Shown piece after piece: positions 13,677 through 21,432 of a DNA stretch of 22,389 nucleotides. Position 1 is the stretch's first letter; each line of letters begins with the position of its first letter. The DNA lies in NCBI GenBank assembly GCA_047618295.1, contig JBLHKL010000022.1:1-22389 (forward strand), read 5' to 3'. The translations under genes and the position numbers were made by a program. The notes beneath the pieces were generated by a model. The model made no database searches. It was not told where the DNA came from and worked only from the letters and a program-made list of their open reading frames with translations. The stretch is from UBA7359 sp047618295 (GTDB lineage Bacteria; Pseudomonadota; Gammaproteobacteria; Eutrophobiales; Eutrophobiaceae).

Positions 13677-13822
13677 AGCCACAGAGGGCACAGAGAAAAA
13701 CAATACGTTAAATCTGTAATAAAAATAACGTATAAACTGGCTCTATAAAATACTGCCTGTTTTTTTATATTAAACGCTTTTAGTTATGTTAAATTGCTCT
13801 GCCCTCTGTGTTCTCGGTGGCT
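13677..13822. repeat. 146-bp element bounded by imperfect 20-bp inverted repeats
   Basis: The left end AGCCACAGAGGGCACAGAGA (13677-13696) matches the reverse complement of the right end (13803-13822, reading AGCCACCGAGAACACAGAGG) at 16 of 20 positions. The interior is AT-rich, codes for nothing, and contains TACGTTA (13704-13710) facing TAACGTA (13726-13732). The CCACAGAG/CACAGAG ends resemble a dispersed intergenic repeat that I recall from many bacterial genomes, but I cannot confirm the family. AATTAAT occurs just outside both ends (13666-13672 with a 4-nt gap, and 13823-13829) and could be a target duplication. The element lies between the YHYH gene and the ABC operon. Confidence 0.55.
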
Positions 13823-13863
13823 AATTAATTTTTTAATCAGATATCCCGTTAAATAAGTACAAC

Positions 13864-15504
13864 TCAATCGGTCCCTGTCTTTTTTATGCGTGGCACAGCT
13901 GATAATAATTCTTTTGTGTATTCATTTTGTGGGTGCATCAAAACCTGTTCAACATCACCTTGCTCTACAATTTTCCCCTGATACATCACTGCAACAGTAT
14001 GGGCTATGTACTCAACGACACTAATATTATGTGTAATAAACAAATAACCAAGTTGATATTCTTTTTGTAGCTTTCTCAACAGTGCCAAAATCTGCGCTTG
14101 CACAGATACATCCAGTGCACTGGTTGGTTCGTCACAAATAATAAGTTTTGGTTTAACAGCTAAGGCACGCGCGATACAGATACGTTGACGTTGCCCTCCG
14201 GAGAATTCATGCGGGTAACGCAATTGATGTTCAGGTAATAATCCCACCTGATCCAATAGTTCTGATGTCATCTGTTCTCTTTCCTTAAGAGTTTCACCTA
14301 TCCCTTGCGCCAGCATACCTTCCTGAATGATATCTTTGATCATCATTCTAGGATTCATTGATGAATAGGGATCCTGAAATACGATCTGGATCTCTGATCG
14401 CTTCTTCCTTAGCGCAGCAGCATCCAAACTACTTAAGTCAGTGTTTTGATACAAGACTTCGCCTGCGGTTGTTTGTAATAAACGCAAGATCCCTTTCCCC
14501 ATGGTTGTCTTACCTGAACCGGACTCACCAACCACCGCTAGTGTTTCACCCGCATGTAATTTTAATGTAACACCATCCACAGCGCGTACATGTCCGACAA
14601 CGCGCTTAAAGACGCCCTTCTTTATAGGATAATGGACTTTAAGATCGTTTACTTTGAGTAAGCATTGTTCATCTGTTCCTTCAAATTTAATCATGTCAGA
14701 TTCAGCTTGTCGTTTTTCCCAACTGGGTATGGCATCAAATAATTGTAAGGTATAGAGATGTTCCGGATTAGAAAACAGACTCGCCTTGTCTTTTGCTTCA
14801 ACAATTTTACCAGTGCGCATTACGGCGACATGATCTGCCATTTGTGATGTAACGCCCAGATCATGTGTAATAAATAATATCGCCATGCCGGTATCTTTCT
14901 GTAACTTGCACAAGAGTTCCAATACTTGCGCTTGAATAGTGACGTCTAGCGCCGTTGTCGGTTCATCAGCAATTAATAGATCGGGCTCTCCCGCCAACGC
15001 CATGGCAATCATGATGCGTTGTTTCATGCCGCCAGAAAATTGATGTGGGTACTCATTGATGCGTCTATCGGGTTCAGGAATACCGACTGCATCCAATAAC
15101 TCAATACTGCGTTTTATACACTCCAGCTTGGAGAGTTTTTGATGCCGAAACAATGTTTCGCTAATTTGTTGCCCTGCTGTCAGTACTGGGTTTAATGAAG
15201 ATTGCGGTTCCTGAAAGATCATGCCGATTTTCGCACCACGAACATCGCGCATTTTACTCTCTGGTAATTCGAAAAGGTTTTGTCCGTTTAATATTACTTC
15301 ACCACTTGCGATATCTGCCGCCGAAGGTAATAGGCGCATGATAGATAGCGCGGTAATTGATTTACCACTACCCGACTCACCTAACAAAACAAAGGTCTCA
15401 CCTCTATTAATTGTAAAACTGACGTTATCAACAACATTAACTTTATTACTACCAGCCCCGATAGAGGTTGTGAGTTGATTAACCTTAAGTAGTGGCTCAG
15501 TCAT
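13864..15504 (-). CDS. Fused double ATPase of a peptide-type ABC importer (YejF/DppD-DppF architecture)
   Basis: A 546-residue protein with two complete nucleotide-binding domains, equivalent to DppD and DppF joined as in YejF. NBD1: Walker A GESGSGKS 42-49, signature FSGGM 156-160, Walker B LLIADEP 176-182, His214. NBD2: Walker A GESGSGKT 326-333, signature FSGGQ 434-438, Walker B LIICDEP 454-460, His492. Each NBD is followed by the oligopeptide-transporter C-terminal segment (PEHLYTLQLFDAIP and PQNEYTKELLSAVP). It energises the two permeases encoded upstream. It begins 2 bp after the yciA-like stop, so it is in the same transcript. Peptide or microcin-like substrates are the family expectation; the actual substrate is unknown. 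Confidence 0.92.
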   Translation of the reverse strand: MTEPLLKVNQLTTSIGAGSNKVNVVDNVSFTINRGETFVLLGESGSGKSITALSIMRLLPSAADIASGEVILNGQNLFELPESKMRDVRGAKIGMIFQEPQSSLNPVLTAGQQISETLFRHQKLSKLECIKRSIELLDAVGIPEPDRRINEYPHQFSGGMKQRIMIAMALAGEPDLLIADEPTTALDVTIQAQVLELLCKLQKDTGMAILFITHDLGVTSQMADHVAVMRTGKIVEAKDKASLFSNPEHLYTLQLFDAIPSWEKRQAESDMIKFEGTDEQCLLKVNDLKVHYPIKKGVFKRVVGHVRAVDGVTLKLHAGETLAVVGESGSGKTTMGKGILRLLQTTAGEVLYQNTDLSSLDAAALRKKRSEIQIVFQDPYSSMNPRMMIKDIIQEGMLAQGIGETLKEREQMTSELLDQVGLLPEHQLRYPHEFSGGQRQRICIARALAVKPKLIICDEPTSALDVSVQAQILALLRKLQKEYQLGYLFITHNISVVEYIAHTVAVMYQGKIVEQGDVEQVLMHPQNEYTKELLSAVPRIKKTGTD

Positions 15505-15506
15505 TA

Positions 15507-15914
15507 TTATTCTGCTTCCAAGTCGGGTAATTTACGTGGCTTACGCTTCTCATCCAGTGCAACATAGATTAATTCGGCCTCAGTCACTTTGACCGTTTGC
15601 TTATTTGACGGATGGCGTTCGGCATACACTTCAACTTTTACAGTAATTGAAGTCCTACCCGTCTTAATGACTTCTGCATAACAACTGATCAAATCACCTA
15701 TAAAAACTGGTTCATGGAACTCAATCGAGTTTACTGCAACAGTCACTATTCTACCCTTTGCTCGCTCTAATGCCGGGACTGCACCGGCAATATCAATCTG
15801 CGACATGATCCAGCCACCAAAGATACTACCACCCGCATTGGCATCCTTTGGCATAGCAACAATTTTTATTGCTGGCTGTTTGTCTATGGGTAATATGGCG
15901 TTTGTATTTGTCAT
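15507..15914 (-). CDS. yciA: YciA-like acyl-CoA thioesterase
   Basis: Hot-dog-fold thioesterase of 135 residues that would hydrolyse acyl-CoA to free acid and CoA in the cytoplasm. The signature MPKDANAGGSIFGGWIMSQIDIAG (21-44) is very close to the YciA pattern and contains the catalytic Asp (Asp41). Other family features are VNSIEFHEPVFIGDLISCYA and the basic C-terminal RKPRKLP. Unusually it sits inside a peptide-transporter operon: 69 bp after the permease gene and 2 bp before the ATPase gene, same strand. A metabolic link to the transporter is possible, but simple co-transcription without functional link is equally consistent. Confidence 0.88.
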   Translation of the reverse strand: MTNTNAILPIDKQPAIKIVAMPKDANAGGSIFGGWIMSQIDIAGAVPALERAKGRIVTVAVNSIEFHEPVFIGDLISCYAEVIKTGRTSITVKVEVYAERHPSNKQTVKVTEAELIYVALDEKRKPRKLPDLEAE

Positions 15915-15983
15915 AATATTTTATTGTTCCAAAATAAATAAATTATTAATGCTACTGTCATTTTCAACGACGTTGGCTTATAA

Positions 15984-17384
15984 CTAATGCCGTAGTCTGG
16001 GATCGAACGCATCACGTACCGCATCAGAGAATAGATTGGCGGCAAGCACTAGGACAAACATAAATACAAAAGCCGCTGCAAGTGACCACCAGACAATCGG
16101 TTCACGCGCCATCTCCAATCTCGCACCATTAATCATATTACCCCAACTATTCATGCTCGGATCAACACCAATATTAATGTATGACAGTACAGCTTCAGCT
16201 AATACCAGCCCACTAAAATCAATCACAATAGTAATCATAACGATGTGCATCAGATTGGGTAATAAATGTCGCAACATAATACTTAGATTACTTACACCAA
16301 AAGCCTGTGCGGCTTGTACATAATCTATCTCTCGCAGTTTTAGTGTCTCTGCTCTTAATAGTCGACATAAGCCAGTCCAACTAGTTATACCCAGAATAAT
16401 ACAAAGAAATAAAAGTCTTAGATCTGCTCTCTCTTCAATACTATTAAAATCATCGGCATGATTGCCGATATAAACCTGTAATAACAAGATTGAGGCTGCA
16501 ATAAGTAATACGCCTGGAATAGAATTTAAGGTGGTATAAAGATATTGAATAATATCATCTATCCAACCACGGAAATATCCTGCCATCAAGCCCATCATGA
16601 TCGCAAAGGGCAGCATAACCAGAGTTGTTAAGGTGCCGATGACAAGACCGGTGCGGACACTCTTTATTGCTTGATAAAGCACATCTTGGCCTACTTTATC
16701 AGTACCAAAAACGTGATAGTACTGAGATAAGTTATAAAGACTAGTTGCAGACATAATAATAAGCGCCATCGTTATTATCATGGCAGTCCAGGCAACATAG
16801 AAGTCATCATGACAGACTTTGTTTAATGCCTGTTTCAACGAAATTTTATGCGCTCTGCTTAAAATATAAATAATCAAACTCGATAGAAACAAACTGATTA
16901 CTAACCCACAAATCAAACCAATAAATATAAGTTTAATAATATCTGAACTACGTTCAGTCGCCGGGTCATCAAGATGTGCGCCACCGAATTTTAGTCGCGG
17001 ATAATCTCTAACTTGTTTGCCACCAGGAAGATCAATCATCTCTTTGGCAAAGGCATAACTTGCCAAAGGGGCCGAATAGGTACGTTCTGTATTCTGATGC
17101 AAATCACCAAGTACGAGATCCAATAAACTGCTTACTTCGGTTGAATATATCTTGTCACTCGATTTTGTTGCTTCCAGTTTCGGATGAAAATGCACTGAGT
17201 CCAACAAGCCAACAACAATATAAATAGAAAGAATAATTGCAGCGGACATCGCTAATGGACGACAAGCTACATTATGCCAGGGTGCGCTTAGATGCTCATG
17301 TCGTCTGGCATAAAGCACATAAGCGACAACCATGAACACGAGCATGAAAATAAGCGCATCAGTAATGAAGATAACCGGCATCAT
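15984..17384 (-). CDS. Peptide-type ABC permease, DppC/YejE family, with large N-terminal extension
   Basis: Of 466 residues, against about 300-340 for usual DppC/YejE permeases. The C-terminal core has the family FGTDKVGQDVLYQAI (226-240), five hydrophobic segments and the EAA-type loop EIDYVQAAQAFGVSNLSIMLRHLLPN (352-377) that docks on the ATPase, followed by SWGNMINGAR (413-422) and a terminal FDPRLR. The first about 195 residues are additional: a helix at about 6-25, a second at 44-64, a hydrophilic presumably periplasmic stretch at 65-147, and a third helix at 148-175. The start codon ATG overlaps the stop of the preceding permease gene by 1 base (TAATG), so translation is coupled. Confidence 0.9.
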   Translation of the reverse strand: MMPVIFITDALIFMLVFMVVAYVLYARRHEHLSAPWHNVACRPLAMSAAIILSIYIVVGLLDSVHFHPKLEATKSSDKIYSTEVSSLLDLVLGDLHQNTERTYSAPLASYAFAKEMIDLPGGKQVRDYPRLKFGGAHLDDPATERSSDIIKLIFIGLICGLVISLFLSSLIIYILSRAHKISLKQALNKVCHDDFYVAWTAMIITMALIIMSATSLYNLSQYYHVFGTDKVGQDVLYQAIKSVRTGLVIGTLTTLVMLPFAIMMGLMAGYFRGWIDDIIQYLYTTLNSIPGVLLIAASILLLQVYIGNHADDFNSIEERADLRLLFLCIILGITSWTGLCRLLRAETLKLREIDYVQAAQAFGVSNLSIMLRHLLPNLMHIVMITIVIDFSGLVLAEAVLSYINIGVDPSMNSWGNMINGARLEMAREPIVWWSLAAAFVFMFVLVLAANLFSDAVRDAFDPRLRH

Positions 17385-18361
17385 TAATTTAACCTAACTC
17401 TAGGGTCAACCAAGGTATAGGAGATATCCGTTAGGATTAAACCAATGATGTATAACACGGAGCCTAGAAATACCATCGAGCGAACAATGGCAAAGTCCTG
17501 TCGACTAATCGCATCGATGGTATAACTTCCTAGTCCAGGTATCGCAAAGAATGATTCCACAATTAAACTACCCATAAACAGGCTTGGTAAAATAACCACA
17601 ACTCCGGTTAATATCGGTATTAATCCATTCATAAGGACGTGTTTATATAATACCCGAGACTCAGATAAGCCCTTGGCCTTTGCGGTCCGGACATAATCTT
17701 TCTCCATTTCTTCGAGAAAAATAGTTCGATACCATCTAGTACTTGAACCGATCCCACCAATTAAGCCAACAAGTATTGGTAAAATGGTAAATTTTATTGC
17801 ATTAAAACCGGTGTCATAACCTGAGATGGGAACGAGATGGAGAAATTTTCCAATAAGATACTGTCCACCAATAATATAGAATAAACCCGATATCGACATC
17901 ATAACGACACAGAGTATGACGCCGGAAACGTCAACATAACTCCCTCGAAAAAATGCAAGTGTTAGACCAAACGAAATATAGGCTAATAAACCTAGTATTA
18001 AACTAGGAACAGTTATAGCAAGACTCGGCCACATCCGTTGACTAATGTCATGGCCTATATCTCGGCCACTATCAGAACGACCGAAATCAAACACAAACAA
18101 CTTCACTGAATTTTGAAAAAAGATTGTATCGGTTATCTTTTCTACAGAGTCGGCATTTGTATTCCATAGTATGGGTTTGTCATAGCCTCTCTCTTCTTTC
18201 CACTTTGTGATTGCCGCATCATCTACTCGTTTCATTCCAAGTTGCATACGCGCCATATCATCAGGTGTATTTACAACAAAAAACAAAACAAAGGTAATGA
18301 TATTCACTCCGACCAATATCGGAAAGGCATAAGCAATGCGTCGCAGTATATAGCTGATCAT
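17384..18361 (-). CDS. Peptide-type ABC permease, DppB/YejB family
   Basis: Inner-membrane permease of 325 residues. The N-terminus MISYILRRIAYAFPILVGV is the typical DppB/OppB first helix. A periplasmic loop with the DFGRSDSG element (about 91-98) follows, then five hydrophobic segments. The EAA coupling loop EEMEKDYVRTAKAKGLSESRVLYKHVLMN (about 216-244) and the terminal TLVDPRVRLN are the standard family features. The ATG overlaps the binding-protein stop by 4 bases (ATGA), showing tight coupling. It forms the permease pair with the longer protein encoded downstream. Confidence 0.93.
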   Translation of the reverse strand: MISYILRRIAYAFPILVGVNIITFVLFFVVNTPDDMARMQLGMKRVDDAAITKWKEERGYDKPILWNTNADSVEKITDTIFFQNSVKLFVFDFGRSDSGRDIGHDISQRMWPSLAITVPSLILGLLAYISFGLTLAFFRGSYVDVSGVILCVVMMSISGLFYIIGGQYLIGKFLHLVPISGYDTGFNAIKFTILPILVGLIGGIGSSTRWYRTIFLEEMEKDYVRTAKAKGLSESRVLYKHVLMNGLIPILTGVVVILPSLFMGSLIVESFFAIPGLGSYTIDAISRQDFAIVRSMVFLGSVLYIIGLILTDISYTLVDPRVRLN

Positions 18362-20553
18362 AAGATAGCTTCCTTCTCCTTACGACGATAAGAAATGATC
18401 GCAGGTAATAATAATATAATTGCTAGGATAATTAACAGCGCAATTGGCCACCAAACGGGTTGATTCCACAAACTACGATTTTCTGTGCGTAATCTTGGCT
18501 CAATTCTTTTATATTTAAGCGTGTTGTTTGCCATCAAGTTTGGCTTGGCATTCTTATACCATTGATGATGGAGTGAAAAACCAACGGGATGAAAACCCCA
18601 TAACCAGGGAGCGTCTCTCCTGACAATCTCGACCATCTTATCAATAACATCTTGGCGTTCAGTGCTATTAGACATGCTTTTCATCTGGTTAAACAATTCA
18701 TCAAACTCTGCATTTTTATAATTTGCTGCATTCTCTCCGTTATGCTCAATTTTTGCGTTGGGACCATAAAGTAAAAAGAAAAAGTTTTCCGGATCAGGAT
18801 AATCAGCATTCCAGCCCCACTGGAATATTTGTGCTGTGCCTTTTCTCATTTTTTCTTGGAATCGATTGTAATCGGTCGCTCGAATAACAAGATTAATACC
18901 AAGCTTGGCAAACTGTTTACGCATCCAGTCAAAACTAGCCTTACTCCCCGGACCTGCTGCCGGAGAATCCAGATTTAAAACCAGTTGTTTACCATTTGTT
19001 TTATCGCGACCATCTGGATAACCTGCTTGCGCCAATAATTCTTTTGCATGTTCAATGGAATGTCGGACCGGTTTGTCTCCCTGCCATTGGTAAACATAGG
19101 GGTTAATCCCTGTCTCACCTTGAACATTACCGAAAATACCCGGAGGAATCGGGCCTTGTGCCGGTTTACCTCGGCCATTGGCAAAAATAGAAATGTACTC
19201 TTCGTAGTCAACGGCGATTGATATTGCACGTCGGAGTAATCGCGCACGTTCACTATCACCGCCAACAACATCATCTGCCATATTGAAACCCATGTACGAA
19301 GTCGATGAGGTCACGGCCGTTGATAATTGCACGCCTTTGTCACGCATTTCATCCGTCAATTCTGCATTACCTTGCAGATTAAACTGTACTGCCTGATCAA
19401 AACTATCGGATACAATGCCTGATGTATCATAGTAGCCTTGAAGAAATTTATTCCACGCAGGGATTGATTCTTTCTCCAGGCTATATATTGCCTTATCAAT
19501 AAACGGCATTTTTTTACCCGCATCATCAAGCAACCCTAATTCCTGATCACCGCCTTCACCTTCTGATGGAAAAACCTCACCGCGAAAGTTCGGATTACGT
19601 TCTAGCACCATTCGAAGGTTAGGATTATTTTCAGACAACATAAATGGCCCTGTACCAACAGGATACCAATCAAGTGTTATATTTTTTTCAGTCATACCGT
19701 CTTGGGAATAAAAATAATCTGCTTCCCAAGGCATAGGGGCAAAGAAAGACATTGATAACCAATAAAGAAACTGTGGGTACTTTTGGCTAAGGGTTATTTC
19801 AAACGTTGTATCATCAATAACCCTTGCTCCCGGCAACTCGTAATCATTTAAATCAATAAAACTTGAGCCAGATTTATCTTTTTCAACTTTTGAAAGTTCT
19901 TCGGTAAATTCATTAAGACCTAAAATATATTTCGCCATTAATCCAGAGATGGGTGAATGTACTCGTGGATGCGCCATCCGCTTAATTTGATAGACATAAT
20001 CCTTAGCGAGTAGTTTACGCGTACCAACCGTATCAAAACCTGATAATGCATGAATATTGCTCAATTTTTTTGTATTGAGATCATGATATAGATATTTACC
20101 GCTGGCATTTTTTGCGAATGCCGGATGCGGTTGATATAAAATATCGGGCTTGATTGATATCTTATATTTGACTCTGTCTATACTTTCTGACTTCGCGTCA
20201 TCTTCTAGATGCTGTCCATCTTTATCAAAATACTCCGGCTTTGGTAATTCTGCCGCCGTTAGTGGTGTTAATTCATAGGGACGTTTTAAAAAATGGTACT
20301 GTAATGGTGGCTCATAGATTTGTCCCAGAAATACATATTCATTTGAGCTATAAGAACTGACAGGATCCAGATGTTTAGGGCGCTCAGAAAATGAATCATA
20401 ATAGATGTTTTTTGCCGAATCCTGATTAGAATAGGGGTTATTCCAGGGAGAATTGTCACATCCCGCACAAAGTAACAGCAAGCAAAGGAACAGTTGCGAA
20501 ATAGGCCTGTAACCTGAGATGCTTCGTTTTATTATTTTTATATGTTTTGTCAT
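18358..20553 (-). CDS. Family 5 extracellular solute-binding lipoprotein with C-terminal membrane anchor
   Basis: Periplasmic binding component of the peptide-type importer (family 5, DppA/OppA/YejA relatives), about 731 residues, longer than the usual 530-600. The N-terminus has a basic start, a hydrophobic core and a lipobox-like LCAGC with the lipidated Cys near 32-33, followed by Asp at +2. In E. coli Asp+2 keeps lipoproteins in the inner membrane. The family core is recognisable (GTGPFMLSENNPN, FQWGWNADYPDPENFF). The extreme C-terminus has a membrane helix WWPIALLIILAIILLLPAII followed by basic residues. An upstream GTG at 20556 is an alternative start; the adjacent ATG at 20553 is preferred, though neither has a good Shine-Dalgarno. 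First gene of the operon. Confidence 0.9.
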   Translation of the reverse strand: MTKHIKIIKRSISGYRPISQLFLCLLLLCAGCDNSPWNNPYSNQDSAKNIYYDSFSERPKHLDPVSSYSSNEYVFLGQIYEPPLQYHFLKRPYELTPLTAAELPKPEYFDKDGQHLEDDAKSESIDRVKYKISIKPDILYQPHPAFAKNASGKYLYHDLNTKKLSNIHALSGFDTVGTRKLLAKDYVYQIKRMAHPRVHSPISGLMAKYILGLNEFTEELSKVEKDKSGSSFIDLNDYELPGARVIDDTTFEITLSQKYPQFLYWLSMSFFAPMPWEADYFYSQDGMTEKNITLDWYPVGTGPFMLSENNPNLRMVLERNPNFRGEVFPSEGEGGDQELGLLDDAGKKMPFIDKAIYSLEKESIPAWNKFLQGYYDTSGIVSDSFDQAVQFNLQGNAELTDEMRDKGVQLSTAVTSSTSYMGFNMADDVVGGDSERARLLRRAISIAVDYEEYISIFANGRGKPAQGPIPPGIFGNVQGETGINPYVYQWQGDKPVRHSIEHAKELLAQAGYPDGRDKTNGKQLVLNLDSPAAGPGSKASFDWMRKQFAKLGINLVIRATDYNRFQEKMRKGTAQIFQWGWNADYPDPENFFFLLYGPNAKIEHNGENAANYKNAEFDELFNQMKSMSNSTERQDVIDKMVEIVRRDAPWLWGFHPVGFSLHHQWYKNAKPNLMANNTLKYKRIEPRLRTENRSLWNQPVWWPIALLIILAIILLLPAIISYRRKEKEAIL

Positions 20554-20646
20554 CACTGGTGCATTATAAACGTGAGCGTTTTTCTGTACACTTTGATATT
20601 AAATATATAAAAAGATTCAAACAACAATTTTATAAAGGAAAAACAG
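20554..20646. promoter_or_regulatory. Divergent promoter region for the ABC operon and fabI
   Basis: This roughly 90-bp spacer separates divergent starts and must hold both promoters. AT-rich -10-like sequence (TATATAA around 20604-20610) sits 37-43 bp before fabI, but I cannot identify a convincing -35. AAGGAA at 20635-20640, 6 nt before the fabI ATG, is a clear ribosome-binding site. Confidence 0.4.
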
Positions 20647-21423
20647 ATGGGACTACTCGATAATAAACGCGCTCTAATCGTTGGCGTTGCCAGCAATCGA
20701 TCTATTGCCTGGGGAATTGCCCAGGCCATGCACCGTGAAGGTGCTGAGCTGGCATTTACCTATCAAAATGAAAAATTACGTGGCAGAGTCGAAAAATTTG
20801 CTGCCGAAGTCAATTCAGATATTACTGTGCCCTGCGATGTCTCTGATGATAAACAAATACAGTCGGTATTCGAGCATTTGGATGATTATTGGGATGGACT
20901 GGACATATTAATACATTCTGTCGCCTATGCCCCCAAAGAGCAGCTTGATGGCGATTATCTCGAAAACGTCACCCGTGAAGGCTTCTTAATGGCTCATGAG
21001 ATAAGCTCTTATAGCTTTTCTGCACTCGGTGATGCTGCCAGAGAAATGATGAAAGGCAGGAATGGCGCCATGTTAACCCTCAGCTATATCGGTGCCGTAC
21101 GAGCCATGCCAAATTACAATGTCATGGGCCTTGCAAAGGCCAGCCTTGAAGCAAATGTCCGTTATATGGCATCAAGCCTCGGTCCGGAAGGAATACGCGT
21201 AAATGCCATCTCAGCAGGGCCTATCCGCACTTTAGCATCTTCTGGAATCAAGGGGATGCGCGACTTTCTCAATCATGTCGAAAAAGTATCTCCCTTAAGA
21301 CGCAACGTGAATATTGATGAAGTTGGAAATGTCGCTGCATTTCTATGTTCCGAACATGCCTCTGCTATAACGGGAGAAATTACTTATGTAGATGGCGGTT
21401 TTAATTCTATCGGTATGGGCTAA
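20647..21423 (+). CDS. fabI: Enoyl-[acyl-carrier-protein] reductase (NADH), FabI
   Basis: Soluble SDR-family enzyme catalysing the last reduction of each fatty-acid elongation cycle (trans-2-enoyl-ACP to acyl-ACP). Its 258 residues fit FabI. The cofactor-binding GVASNRSIAWGIA (13-25) is the FabI form of the glycine-rich motif. The catalytic Tyr147 lies in SYIGA, with Tyr157 and Lys164 in NYNVMGLAK (Tyr-x6-Lys). The substrate loop ISAGPIRTLASSGI (188-201) and terminal VDGGFNSIGM are typical. Position 93 (SVAYAP) is Ala where E. coli has Gly93, the triclosan-contact position; Ala is common in other FabI proteins. It has a strong ribosome-binding site and is followed 9 bp later by a symporter gene. 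Confidence 0.96.
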   Translation: MGLLDNKRALIVGVASNRSIAWGIAQAMHREGAELAFTYQNEKLRGRVEKFAAEVNSDITVPCDVSDDKQIQSVFEHLDDYWDGLDILIHSVAYAPKEQLDGDYLENVTREGFLMAHEISSYSFSALGDAAREMMKGRNGAMLTLSYIGAVRAMPNYNVMGLAKASLEANVRYMASSLGPEGIRVNAISAGPIRTLASSGIKGMRDFLNHVEKVSPLRRNVNIDEVGNVAAFLCSEHASAITGEITYVDGGFNSIGMG

Positions 21424-21432
21424 TCAAATAAG

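Noticed and set aside
13821..13840. AT-rich hairpin downstream of the ABC ATPase gene as an intrinsic terminator
   Set aside because: The stem is nearly all A-T with a wobble, and the minus strand has no T-run after it.
13864..20556. Naming the operon yejABEF (microcin C uptake)
   Set aside because: The fused ATPase fits YejF, but the binding protein and YejE-like permease differ strongly in length and architecture, so only a peptide-type importer is claimed.
20735..20955. Possible triclosan-resistance variant of FabI (Ala at the Gly93 position)
   Set aside because: Ala at this place is common in wild-type FabI of other bacteria, so it is not evidence of resistance.
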